This document shows, one piece after another, positions 7,062 through 17,903 of a stretch of 48,664 bases of DNA; within the stretch, counting starts at the first letter, position 1; each line of letters starts with the position of its first letter. The notes under the pieces were generated by a model. The model had not been told where the DNA came from, did no database searches, and was given only the letters and a program-made list of their open reading frames with translations. Source of the DNA: Paracidovorax oryzae ATCC 19882 (GTDB lineage Bacteria; Pseudomonadota; Gammaproteobacteria; Burkholderiales; Burkholderiaceae_C); NCBI RefSeq assembly GCF_000687165.1, contig NZ_JMKU01000033.1:1-48664 (forward strand), read 5' to 3'. The position numbers and the translations under genes are program-made.

Positions 7062-7547
7062 ATGCACGATATCCATCACATCCGAAAGCTTGTTTGGTGG
7101 GGCATTCCGCTGTATCTCGGCCTCGTGGCAGGAGCGTTGTTGATGACGCGCCATGCCTTGGTGCCGATGGTCCAGGACATCGTGTTGAAAGCGCCCGTGG
7201 TGCGGATCACGCCGGGCGTGCACCTGATGCCGTGCGTCGTCGCTTTCGGCTCACTGGCCATCGTCGTGATGGTCATGCGGGCGATCCCCTGCCGTGCCGG
7301 CCTCATCAAGCCATTCGAGCTCGCGGCCAACCTGGCGGTCGCAGCCAGCGCCATCGCGCTCCTGCTGATCCCCGTGGTTTCGATCGCCCAGCACTACTAC
7401 ATGCCCGGCATCGGCTACACCCCATGCCACGCCCTGCAGGGCCAGCCCACGCGGTGGTTCACGGACTGGGTTCGCGATCCTGCGTTTTGCGTGCAGGGCA
7501 AGAGCCCGGACTGGGTGAACGAACAAGTCCGCCGATCGCCTCCATGA
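7062..7547 (+). CDS. small three-helix membrane protein B', duplicate of B
   Basis: Sixth and last paralogue, 161 residues, nearly 90 percent identical to B (4849-5346) by eye, placed 33 nt after A' just as B lies 35 nt after A. The tail is slightly diverged: MPGIGYTPC, PTRWFTDWVRDPAFC, and a shorter end. It closes the array and faces the chemoreceptor gene tail to tail across 44 nt. No clear terminator separates them. Confidence 0.6.
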   Translation: MHDIHHIRKLVWWGIPLYLGLVAGALLMTRHALVPMVQDIVLKAPVVRITPGVHLMPCVVAFGSLAIVVMVMRAIPCRAGLIKPFELAANLAVAASAIALLLIPVVSIAQHYYMPGIGYTPCHALQGQPTRWFTDWVRDPAFCVQGKSPDWVNEQVRRSPP

Positions 7548-7591
7548 GGCACTGAGCGGCCCCGGAAGGGACCGCCACCGGATCCGCCCAC

Positions 7592-9238
7592 TCAGGCGAC
7601 GGCCAGCAGGAGACCGTCCCGGGCGCCCGCAGGGGCGCGCCGTGCCGGGGCTGCCGTGGCGCCCGCCACGTCCGCACCCGTCGGCAGCCGGAACTGCGCC
7701 ACGGTGCGCGCCAGCGTTTCCGCCTGGAACTTCAGGCTGTCGGCGGCCGCGGCGCTTTCTTCCACCAGGGCGGCGTTCTGCTGCGTGACCTGGTCCAGCT
7801 GCTGCACGGCATCGCCCACTTGGCCGATGCCGCTGGATTGCTCCGCGCTGGCGGCGCTGATTTCCGCGACCAGGGTGGACACCTCGGCCACCTGGGCCAC
7901 GATGTCTTCCATCGTGCGGCCCGCCTGGGCCACGAGTTCGCTGCCGGCGTTCACGCGCGACACGCTGGTCTCGATCAGGCCCTTGATTTCCCCGGCGGCC
8001 TGCGCGCTGCGCTGCGCGAGGCTGCGCACCTCGGCCGCCACCACGGCGAAGCCGCGGCCCTGTTCGCCCGCGCGGGCGGCTTCCACCGCGGCGTTGAGCG
8101 CCAGGATGTTGGTCTGGAAGGCGATGCCGTTGATGGTGCCGATGATGTCGGCCATGCGGTCCGAGCCCTGGCGGATCGAGTCCATGGTGCGCACCACGTC
8201 CTGCACCACCGTGCCGCCCCGGGCCGCGACGGACGAGGCGCCCGAGACCAGTTGGTGGGCCCGGCGGGCCGATTCGGCGTTCTGCTGCACGGTGGAGGTC
8301 AGTTCCTCCATCGAGGCGGCGGTTTCCTCCAGGTTGCTGGCCTGTTCTTCCGTGCGCTGGCTCAGGTCGGCATTGCCGTTGGCGATCTGCACGGTGCCGG
8401 TGGCGATGGAGTCGGAGCCCGCGCGCACGCTGCCCACGATGCGCACCAGGCTGTCGTTCATGCGCGCCAGGGCGGAAAGCAGCTGGCCCACCTCGTCGCG
8501 CCGCCCCGTGGGGATGTGCGAGGTCAGGTCGCCGCCGGCCACGGCCTCGGCCACCTGCACGGCGGTGTGCAGCGGGCGGGTGATGGAGCGGGCGATGAGC
8601 CAGCACAGCGCCACGGCCAGCACGGCGGCCACCGCGCCGATGGCGATGACGGTGACGCGGCCGGTGCTCACCTGCGCGTCGGCCCGGTCGCTGTCCTCGG
8701 CCATCACCTTCTGCTGGTGATCGGACAGGCGGTTGAGGGCATCCAGGTATTTCTGCTGGACGGGCCGCAGGCGGGTTTCCAGCAGGTCCCGGGCCTCTCC
8801 CGAGTGGTCCTCGCGCATCAGCTGCAGCAGCCGGTCCATTTCAGCGACGTAGTCCGCGCGTGCCGCCTCGCAGGCCTTGAGCATCTGGACGCCCGAGGCG
8901 GAGCGGACCAGCGGCGACAGCTGAGAGAACAGTTGGTTGACGGCCTCGCGGCTTTCCTGGATGCGGCGGGTTTCCTTCGCGCGGCTGTCCGCGCTCTCGA
9001 AGATCAGCATGTTGCGCGTGTAGCGCGACTGGGCCTCCGTCTCGTTGGCGATCTGCGTCAGCAGCCTGACCTTCGGGTAGGCGTCGCGCGTGACCTTGGT
9101 GAGGGCGCGGTTCACGTCGCCCAGCGCCCCGAGCGACAGGCCGGCCAGCAACGCCAGCACGGCGATCACGGCGAGGAAGGCCAGGCCGATGCGGTGGCTG
9201 ATCCGCAGGTTGCCGAAGAAGGAGGTGTTTTCGCTCAT
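7592..9238 (-). CDS. methyl-accepting chemotaxis protein
   Basis: A 548-residue transmembrane chemoreceptor. Helix 1 lies at about 16-38, then a four-helix-bundle sensor domain without cysteines or a cofactor site (about 40-190), helix 2 at about 195-216, a HAMP linker, and the cytoplasmic signalling hairpin with the highly conserved tip [20 protein letters not shown] followed by [19 protein letters not shown]. The C-terminus ([10 protein letters not shown]) lacks the CheR-binding pentapeptide, so adaptation would depend on other receptors. The start at 9238 ([18 protein letters not shown]) was chosen from receptor architecture; the frame stays open to 9460 without receptor-like sequence. The ligand is unknown. 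Confidence 0.92.
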   Translation of the reverse strand: MSENTSFFGNLRISHRIGLAFLAVIAVLALLAGLSLGALGDVNRALTKVTRDAYPKVRLLTQIANETEAQSRYTRNMLIFESADSRAKETRRIQESREAVNQLFSQLSPLVRSASGVQMLKACEAARADYVAEMDRLLQLMREDHSGEARDLLETRLRPVQQKYLDALNRLSDHQQKVMAEDSDRADAQVSTGRVTVIAIGAVAAVLAVALCWLIARSITRPLHTAVQVAEAVAGGDLTSHIPTGRRDEVGQLLSALARMNDSLVRIVGSVRAGSDSIATGTVQIANGNADLSQRTEEQASNLEETAASMEELTSTVQQNAESARRAHQLVSGASSVAARGGTVVQDVVRTMDSIRQGSDRMADIIGTINGIAFQTNILALNAAVEAARAGEQGRGFAVVAAEVRSLAQRSAQAAGEIKGLIETSVSRVNAGSELVAQAGRTMEDIVAQVAEVSTLVAEISAASAEQSSGIGQVGDAVQQLDQVTQQNAALVEESAAAADSLKFQAETLARTVAQFRLPTGADVAGATAAPARRAPAGARDGLLLAVA

Positions 9239-9456
9239 GGCGGGAGGTAAAGGTGGGGCTGGCAGGAACGGGTGGGCGCCTGCGACACCTCCCGCATGAC
9301 AGTGCCGGGAGACCGCCTTGCGGTTGTCCCATGGTCGAGCACCTGTCGGGAATCTTATTTTCTTATTGAAACTTTTGAAATCTTTTATTTGCAAATTTAA
9401 TGAAGTTGACACATGTTTGTGGCAGATGCGCACTGCCGGGCAGGTCGGTCGCCAGA
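9239..9456. other. intergenic region upstream of chemoreceptor
   Basis: A strikingly AT-rich tract (about 9355-9420) in a GC-rich neighbourhood lies ahead of the chemoreceptor start and probably holds its promoter on the minus strand. TTGCAA and TTTCAA 17 nt apart are the best but weak candidate boxes. No sigma-28-type GCCGATAA motif was seen. Nothing else is recognisable here. Confidence 0.4.
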
Positions 9457-9494
9457 CCATGAAAAAAGCCCCGGCCGGCGGGCGCGGGGCTTTC
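9457..9494 (+). repeat. 38-nt direct repeat, copy 1 (terminator repeat)
   Basis: This 38-nt segment matches 12031-12068 at all but two positions and in the same orientation. The two copies bracket the whole gcd gene. Each copy forms the terminator of the minus-strand gene ahead of it. Confidence 0.85.
9462..9493 (-). terminator. intrinsic terminator of gcd
   Basis: On the minus strand the stem AAAGCCCCG ... CGGGGCTTT (nine pairs) is followed by a continuing run of T, directly after the gcd stop codon at 9536. It is a textbook rho-independent terminator and part of a 38-nt sequence repeated after rpoD. Confidence 0.85.
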
Positions 9495-9535
9495 GGTGAT
9501 GCCAGGGGCGGAACATCCGCCGGCCCGGCACCGGT

Positions 9536-11956
9536 TCAACGCTGCGCGGGCAGCGCGTAGGCGATGACGTAATCCCCCCGGTCGGGCGACTGGCGCGCGC
9601 CGCCGGCGGTGATCACCACGTACTGCTGTCCGGTCTTCGGCGACTGGTAGGTCATCGGGCCGCCCTGGCTGCCCACGGGCAGGCGGGCTTTCCAGGCCTC
9701 CTTGCCGTTGCTGCTGTCGAAGGCGCGCAGGTAGTAGTCCTGCGTGCCGGCGATGAACACCAGGCCGCCCTGGGTTGCCAGCGTGCCGCCCAGCGTGGGC
9801 ATGCCGATGGGAATGGGCATGCGCATCTTGATGCCCATCGGGCCGGTGTCCTGCACCGTGCCCACGGGCACCTGCCAGGCCACCTGGCGGGTTTTCAGGT
9901 CGATGGCCGTGAGCGTGCCGTAGGGCGGTGCCTGGCAGGGAATGCCGGCCACGGACAGGAAGCGGTTCTTGTTCACTGCATAGGGCGTGCCCTTGAGCGG
10001 CACGGCGCCCATGCCGGTGTTCACGGCCTCGCCGCCGCCGGAAGCGGCACCGCGGTTGGCCGAGGGAATCATCTGCACCCACAGGCCCAGGCGCATGTCG
10101 TTGGCGAACAGGAAGCCGTGCACCGGGTCCACCGACAGGCCGCCCCAGTTCATGCCGCCCAGCGACCCGGGGAAGCTCAGCGACACATCCGTGCCCGGCG
10201 CGGTGTACAGGCCCTCGTAGCGCATCTTCTTGAAGGCGATGCGGCACAGCATCTGGTCGAAGGGCGTGGCGCCCCACATGTCGGATTCGGTCAGGGTCTG
10301 CGCGCCGATCTGCGGCATGCCCACCGAGCGCGGCTGTGTGGCCGAATACGGCTCGTTCGGGATGTCGGCTTTCTTCACCTGCTGCTCCTGCACGTCGGTC
10401 AGCGGCTTGCCGGTGGCGCGGTCCAGCACGTAGATCTGGCCGGCCTTGGTGCCGATGGCCAGCGCCGGCACGGTGCGGCCGCCGTCCACGGGGAAGTCGA
10501 TGAAGCTTGGCTGCATCGGCAGGTCGAAGTCCCAGAGGTCGTTGTGCACGGTCTGGTACACCCACTTCTCGGCACCCGTGGTGGCATCCACCGCGAGCAC
10601 GGAGGCGCCGTACTTGTGGTTCAGGGCCGTGCGCTCGGCGCCGTACAGGTCGGTCGAGGGGCTGCCCATGGGCAGGAAGACGGTGTTCATCGCCGCGTCG
10701 TACGACATCGGCGCCCAGGAGTTGGGCGTGCTGCGCACGTAGGTCTTGCCTTCGGCGGGCGCCTTCTTGTCTTCCGGATTGCCCGGGTCGAAGGCCCAGC
10801 GCATCTGGCCGGTCACCACGTCGAAGCCGCGGATCACGCCACCGGGCATGTCGGCCTGCACGTTGTCGGCCACGCGGCCGCCCACCACCACGGTGGTGCC
10901 GGCCATCAGCGGCGGGGAGGTGAGCTGGTAGAACGGATCGGGCGATGCGCCCAGGCCGGCCTTCAGGTTCACCTGGCCGTTGGTGCCGAAGCCCCGGCAG
11001 AACTCGCCCGTGTCGGCATCGACCGCGATCAGTCGGGCGTCGATGGTGTTGGTGAGGATGCGGCGCTGGCAGTTGGCGCCGGCCGGCAGGGCCACCGGCT
11101 GCACGGGCGTGGCGCCCGCGGCGGTCACGGCCGGCAGCTGCGCGGCCGCGTCGAAATACGCCAGGCCGCGGCAGCGCTGCCACACGGACGACTGCGCATT
11201 GATCTCGCGCTTCCAGAGTTCGCGGCCGGTGTCGGCCTCCAGCGCGATCAGGTTGTTGTGCGGCGTGCAGAGGTACAGGCGCTCGCCGATCTGCAGCGGC
11301 GTGGTCTGGTCTTCCGCGCCGTTGCCGTTGCTCACGGCGATGTCGCCCGTGTGGTACGTCCAGGCCACTTCGAGCTGCCCGACGTTGCCCCGGTTAATCT
11401 GGTCCAGCGCGGCGAAGCGGCTGCCGCCGTTGGTATTGCCGTAGTGCTCCCAGTTTTTCTGGGCCTGGGCCGGATCGACGGGCGTCAGGCCCGGGCCGCT
11501 GCCGTTGGCCGCCACCGTGGGATGCGGCACGAACATGCCGCCGAAAGCCGCCACCAGCGCCACGGCCAGCACGGCCGCCACGCCATAGGCCCCGCGGCCG
11601 CGCGGCGCGGCCAGGCCGGGATAGGCCAGCGCCACCAGCAGGCCGAGCACGCCCAGGGCGAAGAGGCGCGAGAAGAGCGGCCAGAACGACCAGCCTGCAT
11701 CGGCGAGGGCCCAGGCCACGCTGGCGGCCAGCGTCACCGCATAGAGCCAGGCACCGGCCGTGCGCCCGCGCCACAACAGAACGCCGGCCACCAGCATCGC
11801 CAGGCCGGCCGGCGCGAAGTACAGGCTGCCGCCCAGGGTGGCCAGGGTGATGCCGCCCGCGAGGAAGGCGAGGCCGAACAGCACCGCCAGGGCGCCCACG
11901 AGCCTGCCGGCCCAGCGCGGTCGCCCGGGCAGCGCCGGATCGAGTTTTGCGGTCAT
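9536..11956 (-). CDS. gcd: membrane-bound PQQ-dependent glucose dehydrogenase
   Basis: An 806-residue quinoprotein glucose dehydrogenase that oxidises glucose to gluconolactone in the periplasm and passes electrons to ubiquinone. Five membrane helices occupy about residues 18-142, followed by the PQQ beta-propeller beginning NWEHYGNTNGGSRFAALDQI. Typical stretches are NNLIALEADTGRELWK, VIRGFDVVTGQMRWAFDPG, MGSPSTDLYG and CQAPPYGTLTAIDLKTR. The length equals that of known Gcd proteins (about 800). The ATG at 11956 has AAGGA six bases upstream; the open frame runs on into rpoD antisense and is not coding there. No PQQ biosynthesis genes are in the window. It is flanked on both sides by the same 38-nt terminator repeat. 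Confidence 0.93.
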   Translation of the reverse strand: MTAKLDPALPGRPRWAGRLVGALAVLFGLAFLAGGITLATLGGSLYFAPAGLAMLVAGVLLWRGRTAGAWLYAVTLAASVAWALADAGWSFWPLFSRLFALGVLGLLVALAYPGLAAPRGRGAYGVAAVLAVALVAAFGGMFVPHPTVAANGSGPGLTPVDPAQAQKNWEHYGNTNGGSRFAALDQINRGNVGQLEVAWTYHTGDIAVSNGNGAEDQTTPLQIGERLYLCTPHNNLIALEADTGRELWKREINAQSSVWQRCRGLAYFDAAAQLPAVTAAGATPVQPVALPAGANCQRRILTNTIDARLIAVDADTGEFCRGFGTNGQVNLKAGLGASPDPFYQLTSPPLMAGTTVVVGGRVADNVQADMPGGVIRGFDVVTGQMRWAFDPGNPEDKKAPAEGKTYVRSTPNSWAPMSYDAAMNTVFLPMGSPSTDLYGAERTALNHKYGASVLAVDATTGAEKWVYQTVHNDLWDFDLPMQPSFIDFPVDGGRTVPALAIGTKAGQIYVLDRATGKPLTDVQEQQVKKADIPNEPYSATQPRSVGMPQIGAQTLTESDMWGATPFDQMLCRIAFKKMRYEGLYTAPGTDVSLSFPGSLGGMNWGGLSVDPVHGFLFANDMRLGLWVQMIPSANRGAASGGGEAVNTGMGAVPLKGTPYAVNKNRFLSVAGIPCQAPPYGTLTAIDLKTRQVAWQVPVGTVQDTGPMGIKMRMPIPIGMPTLGGTLATQGGLVFIAGTQDYYLRAFDSSNGKEAWKARLPVGSQGGPMTYQSPKTGQQYVVITAGGARQSPDRGDYVIAYALPAQR

Positions 11957-12030
11957 TGGAATTCCTTGTTGATGAACGTCAATGGTATTTTCCCGCAAGA
12001 GATGTAACTCTGCTGTAGGCAGGGTCGGCC

Positions 12031-12068
12031 CCATGAAAAAAGCCCCGGCCGGTGGACGCGGGGCTTTC
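12031..12068 (+). repeat. 38-nt direct repeat, copy 2 (terminator repeat)
   Basis: Second copy of the repeat at 9457-9494, with two mismatches, placed between the gcd start and the rpoD stop. Confidence 0.85.
12035..12067 (-). terminator. intrinsic terminator of rpoD
   Basis: On the minus strand the stem AAAGCCCCG / CGGGGCTTT is followed by T-rich sequence 45 nt after the rpoD stop codon. It separates rpoD from gcd, so gcd needs its own promoter in the 75 nt before its start. Confidence 0.85.
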
Positions 12069-12111
12069 AAGGGGGCGGGGCCGCCGGGGAGGGCGGCCAG
12101 CGCGGCGCGGA

Positions 12112-14454
<2,343 letters not shown>

Positions 14455-14687
14455 GGACGACCTCAGATTCAAAAACGGACACACAAAGAAAACGCAAGCG
14501 CGTCGGCTACCGGCGCGGGTGGCAGGGCGAAGGCGGTGCCTCCGCGGTTCGAGGGGCGGGCCCCCGTGGGCAAGATGTGTGGGCGATCATTTGGTGTGCA
14601 GTCCTTGCGGTGTGGGGGGCGGTGTGCGTGTGTGTCACGGTTGCCCGGCCCGGAGGTGCTGCTGTCGCTCTTGCCGATGAACCCTAT
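14455..14687 (-). other. long GC- and CA-rich rpoD leader
   Basis: About 230 nt separate dnaG from rpoD. Read on the minus strand it is C- and CA-rich with potential stems (for example around 14550-14580) and contains no open reading frame. If transcription starts just after the -10 box at 14688-14693, this becomes a long 5' untranslated region of rpoD. Confidence 0.45.
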
Positions 14688-14693
14688 ATTATA
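14688..14693 (-). promoter_or_regulatory. TATAAT -10 box of probable rpoD promoter, overlapping dnaG stop
   Basis: The minus strand reads GGGCTATAATATAGGG, a perfect TATAAT inside a very GC-rich setting; its TAA is the stop codon of dnaG. TTGAAA lies only 13 bases upstream (too close), and GAACTT is at 17 bases, so the -35 is weak. A promoter between dnaG and rpoD that boosts sigma factor supply fits this operon. Confidence 0.5.
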
Positions 14694-16731
14694 GCCCGCC
14701 CGCCTTTTTCAAGTTCGCGGGCGCAATGCCCAGCAGGGCCTGCCGCCGCTGCTGCAGCGCGCGGTACTTCTCCAGCGCGGACGGATCGGTCGCCGCCTGC
14801 AGGATGAGTTCCTTCTCCTGGCGCTTGATGTCTTCCATCAGCATGCGGTCGAGCAGGTCGCGCAGTTCGCTCCGCAGCTCGGCCGCGTCGCCCTCGGTCT
14901 GGGCGTGCGAGCCGGTCATCACCCGCACCGCCAGCGCCTCCGCGTCGTGCCCGCGCAGGCTCTCGCGCAGCACGGCCCAGGCCTGCGGCCCATGCTCGTG
15001 CCACTGCGCCTCCAGCCAGGTGAAGAGGGGGCCGTGGGGCGCGGGCAGGGCGCACAGCGTGGCGTGGTCCTCGTGCGAGAGGTCTTCCAGGAACTCCGTG
15101 TGCGACAGCAGCAGCCGCGCCGCGTGGTCGTCCCGTCCTGCGGCGGGCGTGGAGGGCAGGGGCGGCTGCGGCGGGCGCTGGTCCTCGCCGCGGCCGCGCC
15201 ACTTGCCCTTGCCCTTGCCCTTCCAGTCGCCGCCGTCCTTGCGCCAGGGCTTGGGGCTGCCCGTGCCCATGCTGCCCTGGCCGTGTCCGTAGCCATCGTC
15301 CCGCGCAGGCGCCCAGCCGCCGCCGTCCGGTGGCCCGCCCCAGGGAGGCGCATCGTCGGCGGCCGGCGCCCCCTGCGCTGCTGCGGTGCCCTGCGGCCTG
15401 GCACCGCCGCCGTGCCGCCCGGCGTCCTGTGCGGCAGCCTGGTTCCAGAGGTCGGAAAGATCGGCCGACGTGAGCTGGGCGAGCTCGGCCAGTTCGCCCA
15501 GCAGCTGGCGCTTGAGCGCGCCGTCGGGCAGGGCGCTCCACAGCGGCCGGGCGTTCGCCGCCATGCGGGCACGGCCTTCGGCCAGCCCCAGGTCGCAGCC
15601 CTCGCCGGCGGCCTCCACCAGGAAGCGGCTCAGCGGCATGGCGCCCTGCACGTGCCGGGCGAACGCGTCGGTGCCATGGGCGCGCACGAAGCTGTCGGGG
15701 TCGTGCTCGGCGGGCAGGAACAGGAACTTCACGCTGCGCGTGTCGGTGGCGTAGGGCAGGGCGCCGTCGAGCGCCTTGCGCGCCGCGCGCCGGCCCGCCG
15801 CGTCGCCGTCGAAGCTGAAGACCACCGTGTCGGTGAAGCGGAAGAGCTTGTGCACATGGTCCGGCGTGCAGGCCGTGCCCAGCGTGGCGACGGCGTTCGG
15901 AAAGCCCAGCTGCGCGAGCGCGACCACGTCCATGTAGCCCTCGGTGACGAGCGCGTAGCCGTGCTCGCGGATGGCGGTGCGCGCCTCGAACAGGCCGTAG
16001 AGCTCGCGCCCCTTGTGGAAGACGGGGGTTTCGGGCGAGTTGAGGTACTTGGGCTTGTCATCGCCCAGCACCCGGCCCCCGAAGCCGATGCATTCGCCCT
16101 TCACGTTGCGGATCGGGAACATCACCCGGTCGCGGAAGCGGTCGTAGCGCTTGCCGTCTTCCTCGTTCACGATGACCAGCCCGCTCTCGTGCAGCAACGG
16201 GTTGTCGTATTCGGGGAACACGCTGGCGAGCGACCGCCAGCCTTCGGGCGCGTAGCCCAGGCCGTAGCGCTTGGCGACCGCCCCCGATACGCCGCGCCCC
16301 TTGAAGTACGCAATGGCCCGCTGCGACTCGCGCAGGTGGCGGCGGTAGGCCTCGCCCGCCTTCTCCAGCACGTCGGTGAGGGTGGCCTGCTTCTGGCGCT
16401 GCGCTGCCGCGCGCTCGCGTTCCTGCGGGGAGACGTCGTCCTGCGGCACCTGCAGCCCCACCTGCTGGGCCAGGTCCTGCACGGCCTCCACGAAGCCCAT
16501 GCCGGCATGCTCCATCAGGAAGCTGATCGCGTTGCCGTTCTTGCCGCAGCCGAAGCAGTGGTAGAACTGCTTGGACGGGCTGACGCTGAACGAGGGCGAC
16601 TTCTCGCCGTGGAAGGGGCACAGCCCCATGAAGTTGGCCCCGCCCTTCTTGAGCTGCACGTAGCGGCCGACCACATCGACCACATCGACGCGCGAAAGCA
16701 ATTCCTGGATGAAGGACTGGGGGATGGACAC
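14689..16731 (-). CDS. dnaG: DNA primase DnaG
   Basis: Replicative primase, 680 residues. The CHC2 zinc finger is complete (Cys38, His41, Cys59, Cys62 around LCPFHGEKSPSF and FYHCFGCGKNG). The TOPRIM core shows YALVTEGYMDVVALAQLGF and VVFSFDGDAAGRRAA, and the C-terminal helicase-binding domain ends the protein. It is about 100 residues longer than the E. coli enzyme because of a Gly/Pro/Lys-rich linker at roughly residues 430-540 (PPWGGPPDGGGW and GKGKGKWRGRGED). The start is GTG at 16731. It is cotranscribed with rpoD. The ribosomal protein gene rpsU, usual upstream partner, is absent and an EAL gene lies divergently instead. Confidence 0.96.
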   Translation of the reverse strand: MSIPQSFIQELLSRVDVVDVVGRYVQLKKGGANFMGLCPFHGEKSPSFSVSPSKQFYHCFGCGKNGNAISFLMEHAGMGFVEAVQDLAQQVGLQVPQDDVSPQERERAAAQRQKQATLTDVLEKAGEAYRRHLRESQRAIAYFKGRGVSGAVAKRYGLGYAPEGWRSLASVFPEYDNPLLHESGLVIVNEEDGKRYDRFRDRVMFPIRNVKGECIGFGGRVLGDDKPKYLNSPETPVFHKGRELYGLFEARTAIREHGYALVTEGYMDVVALAQLGFPNAVATLGTACTPDHVHKLFRFTDTVVFSFDGDAAGRRAARKALDGALPYATDTRSVKFLFLPAEHDPDSFVRAHGTDAFARHVQGAMPLSRFLVEAAGEGCDLGLAEGRARMAANARPLWSALPDGALKRQLLGELAELAQLTSADLSDLWNQAAAQDAGRHGGGARPQGTAAAQGAPAADDAPPWGGPPDGGGWAPARDDGYGHGQGSMGTGSPKPWRKDGGDWKGKGKGKWRGRGEDQRPPQPPLPSTPAAGRDDHAARLLLSHTEFLEDLSHEDHATLCALPAPHGPLFTWLEAQWHEHGPQAWAVLRESLRGHDAEALAVRVMTGSHAQTEGDAAELRSELRDLLDRMLMEDIKRQEKELILQAATDPSALEKYRALQQRRQALLGIAPANLKKAGGL

Positions 16732-16780
16732 GCCGGGGATTTTCGCCGGAATGCCGCCGGCCGGTCCCTGTATCTCGGTG

Positions 16781-16799
16781 TGCTATTGAATTTATAGCA
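16781..16799. repeat. palindromic element TGCTAT-N7-ATAGCA
   Basis: A perfect six-base inverted repeat with seven A/T-rich bases between, in the dnaG/EAL intergenic region. It resembles a short palindrome I associate with intergenic repeats in Comamonadaceae genomes, but only one copy is seen in this window. An alternative is an operator. Confidence 0.3.
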
Positions 16800-16980
16800 G
16801 CATGGGGCGCCGGGCCTGATTCCGGGAAGGATTCGATGCCTGAAGGTGCCGCACGCGCCAGGCCGAGCCCGGTGGGCGCCGGCGTAGGACGCCACCGCTT
16901 GCTGCGGCCGGGGCCCCCGCGCGGGCGCGCGGCTGCACTAAGCTGCCTGGGCCACTTCCGGGAACGCTCCCCTGACTGCC

Positions 16981-17895
16981 ATGCACGCGCACGCTTCTTC
17001 CGCCCGCGCCTGCTCCGCGTGCCGCAACGGTACCGCGGAGCTGGATTTCGACTTCACCATGGCCTTCCAGCCCATCGTGGACCTGCGCCACGGCGGCAGC
17101 GTGTTCGCTTACGAGGCGCTGGTGCGCGGCGCCGACGGCAGTTCGGCCGCGTCGGTGCTGGCCCGCGTGAACGACGGCAACCGCTATGCGTTCGACCAGG
17201 CCTGCCGGGTGCGCGCGGTGGAGTTGGCGGCCCGGCTGGGCATCGACTGCCGGCTGAGCATCAACTTCCTGCCCAATGCGGTGTACCAGCCCGAAACCTG
17301 CATCCAGGTCACCCTGCAGGCCGCGCGGCGCAACGGCTTCCCGGTCGAGCGCATCATCTTCGAGGTGGCGGAGCACGAGAACGCCCACGACCGCGAGCAC
17401 CTCAACCGCATCCTGCGCGCCTACCGCCGCCAGGGCCTGCGCACGGCCATCGACGATTTCGGTGCGGGCTATGCGGGGCTGGGCCTGCTGGCCGACTTCC
17501 AGCCCGACATGCTGAAGATCGACATGGCGCTGGTGCGCGGCATCGGCACCGACCCGGTGCGCCAGGCCATCGCCCGCGGCGTGGTCTCGATGGGCGAGTC
17601 GCTGGGCATCGCGGTGATCGCCGAGGGCGTGGAGACCGAGGACGAACTCCGCCCCCTGCGGGCCATGGGCGTCCACCTGTACCAGGGCTACCTCTTCGCG
17701 CGCCCCGCGCTGGAGGCGCTGCCGGCCGTGCAATGGCCCCAGGGCGCCGGCTTCGGGGGCAGTTTCGGCAATGCGGCGGATGTGCCGGTTGGCGATGCGG
17801 CGGGTACCGGCGTGCCTCCGGCGGCGCAACGCGCCATGGCCGGTGCACGGTCACGCGGCGGCGCGGGCATGGCGCTGGGATTCGGGCTCGGCTGA
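16981..17895 (+). CDS. EAL-domain protein, probable cyclic-di-GMP phosphodiesterase
   Basis: A 304-residue soluble protein that is almost only an EAL domain. Key motifs are intact: MAFQPIVDL, YEALVRG (Glu45), SINFLP, FEVAE, AIDDFGAGYAGL, LKID and VIAEGVETEDEL followed by YQGYLFARP. It should therefore hydrolyse cyclic di-GMP. The N-terminus has a Cys-Ser-Ala-Cys pair directly before the domain, which could bind metal or sense redox state. The last 55 residues are Gly/Ala-rich and unstructured. The ribosome-binding site is weak, so the start is not certain. It is divergent from dnaG. A diguanylate cyclase gene lies 5 kb away at 22610-24160. Confidence 0.9.
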   Translation: MHAHASSARACSACRNGTAELDFDFTMAFQPIVDLRHGGSVFAYEALVRGADGSSAASVLARVNDGNRYAFDQACRVRAVELAARLGIDCRLSINFLPNAVYQPETCIQVTLQAARRNGFPVERIIFEVAEHENAHDREHLNRILRAYRRQGLRTAIDDFGAGYAGLGLLADFQPDMLKIDMALVRGIGTDPVRQAIARGVVSMGESLGIAVIAEGVETEDELRPLRAMGVHLYQGYLFARPALEALPAVQWPQGAGFGGSFGNAADVPVGDAAGTGVPPAAQRAMAGARSRGGAGMALGFGLG

Positions 17896-17903
17896 GCGCC
17901 CGG

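Larger units (their letters stand above)
4264..7547 (+). repeat. tandem paralogue array A-B-C-D-A'-B' with segmental duplication
   Basis: Six tandem copies of one gene family with gaps of 35, 94, 11, 83 and 33 nt. The A-B pair recurs as A'-B' with conserved spacing and a shared leader that begins inside the 3' end of the effector gene. C and D lie between the two pairs. The pattern suggests an ancestral set with a later copy of the A-B unit inserted or retained after unequal recombination. Confidence 0.7.

Noticed and set aside
4264-7547. CRISPR or transposon origin of the repeats
   Set aside because: The repeats are full-length paralogous genes about 500 nt long with open frames, without short direct repeats, terminal inverted repeats or transposase.
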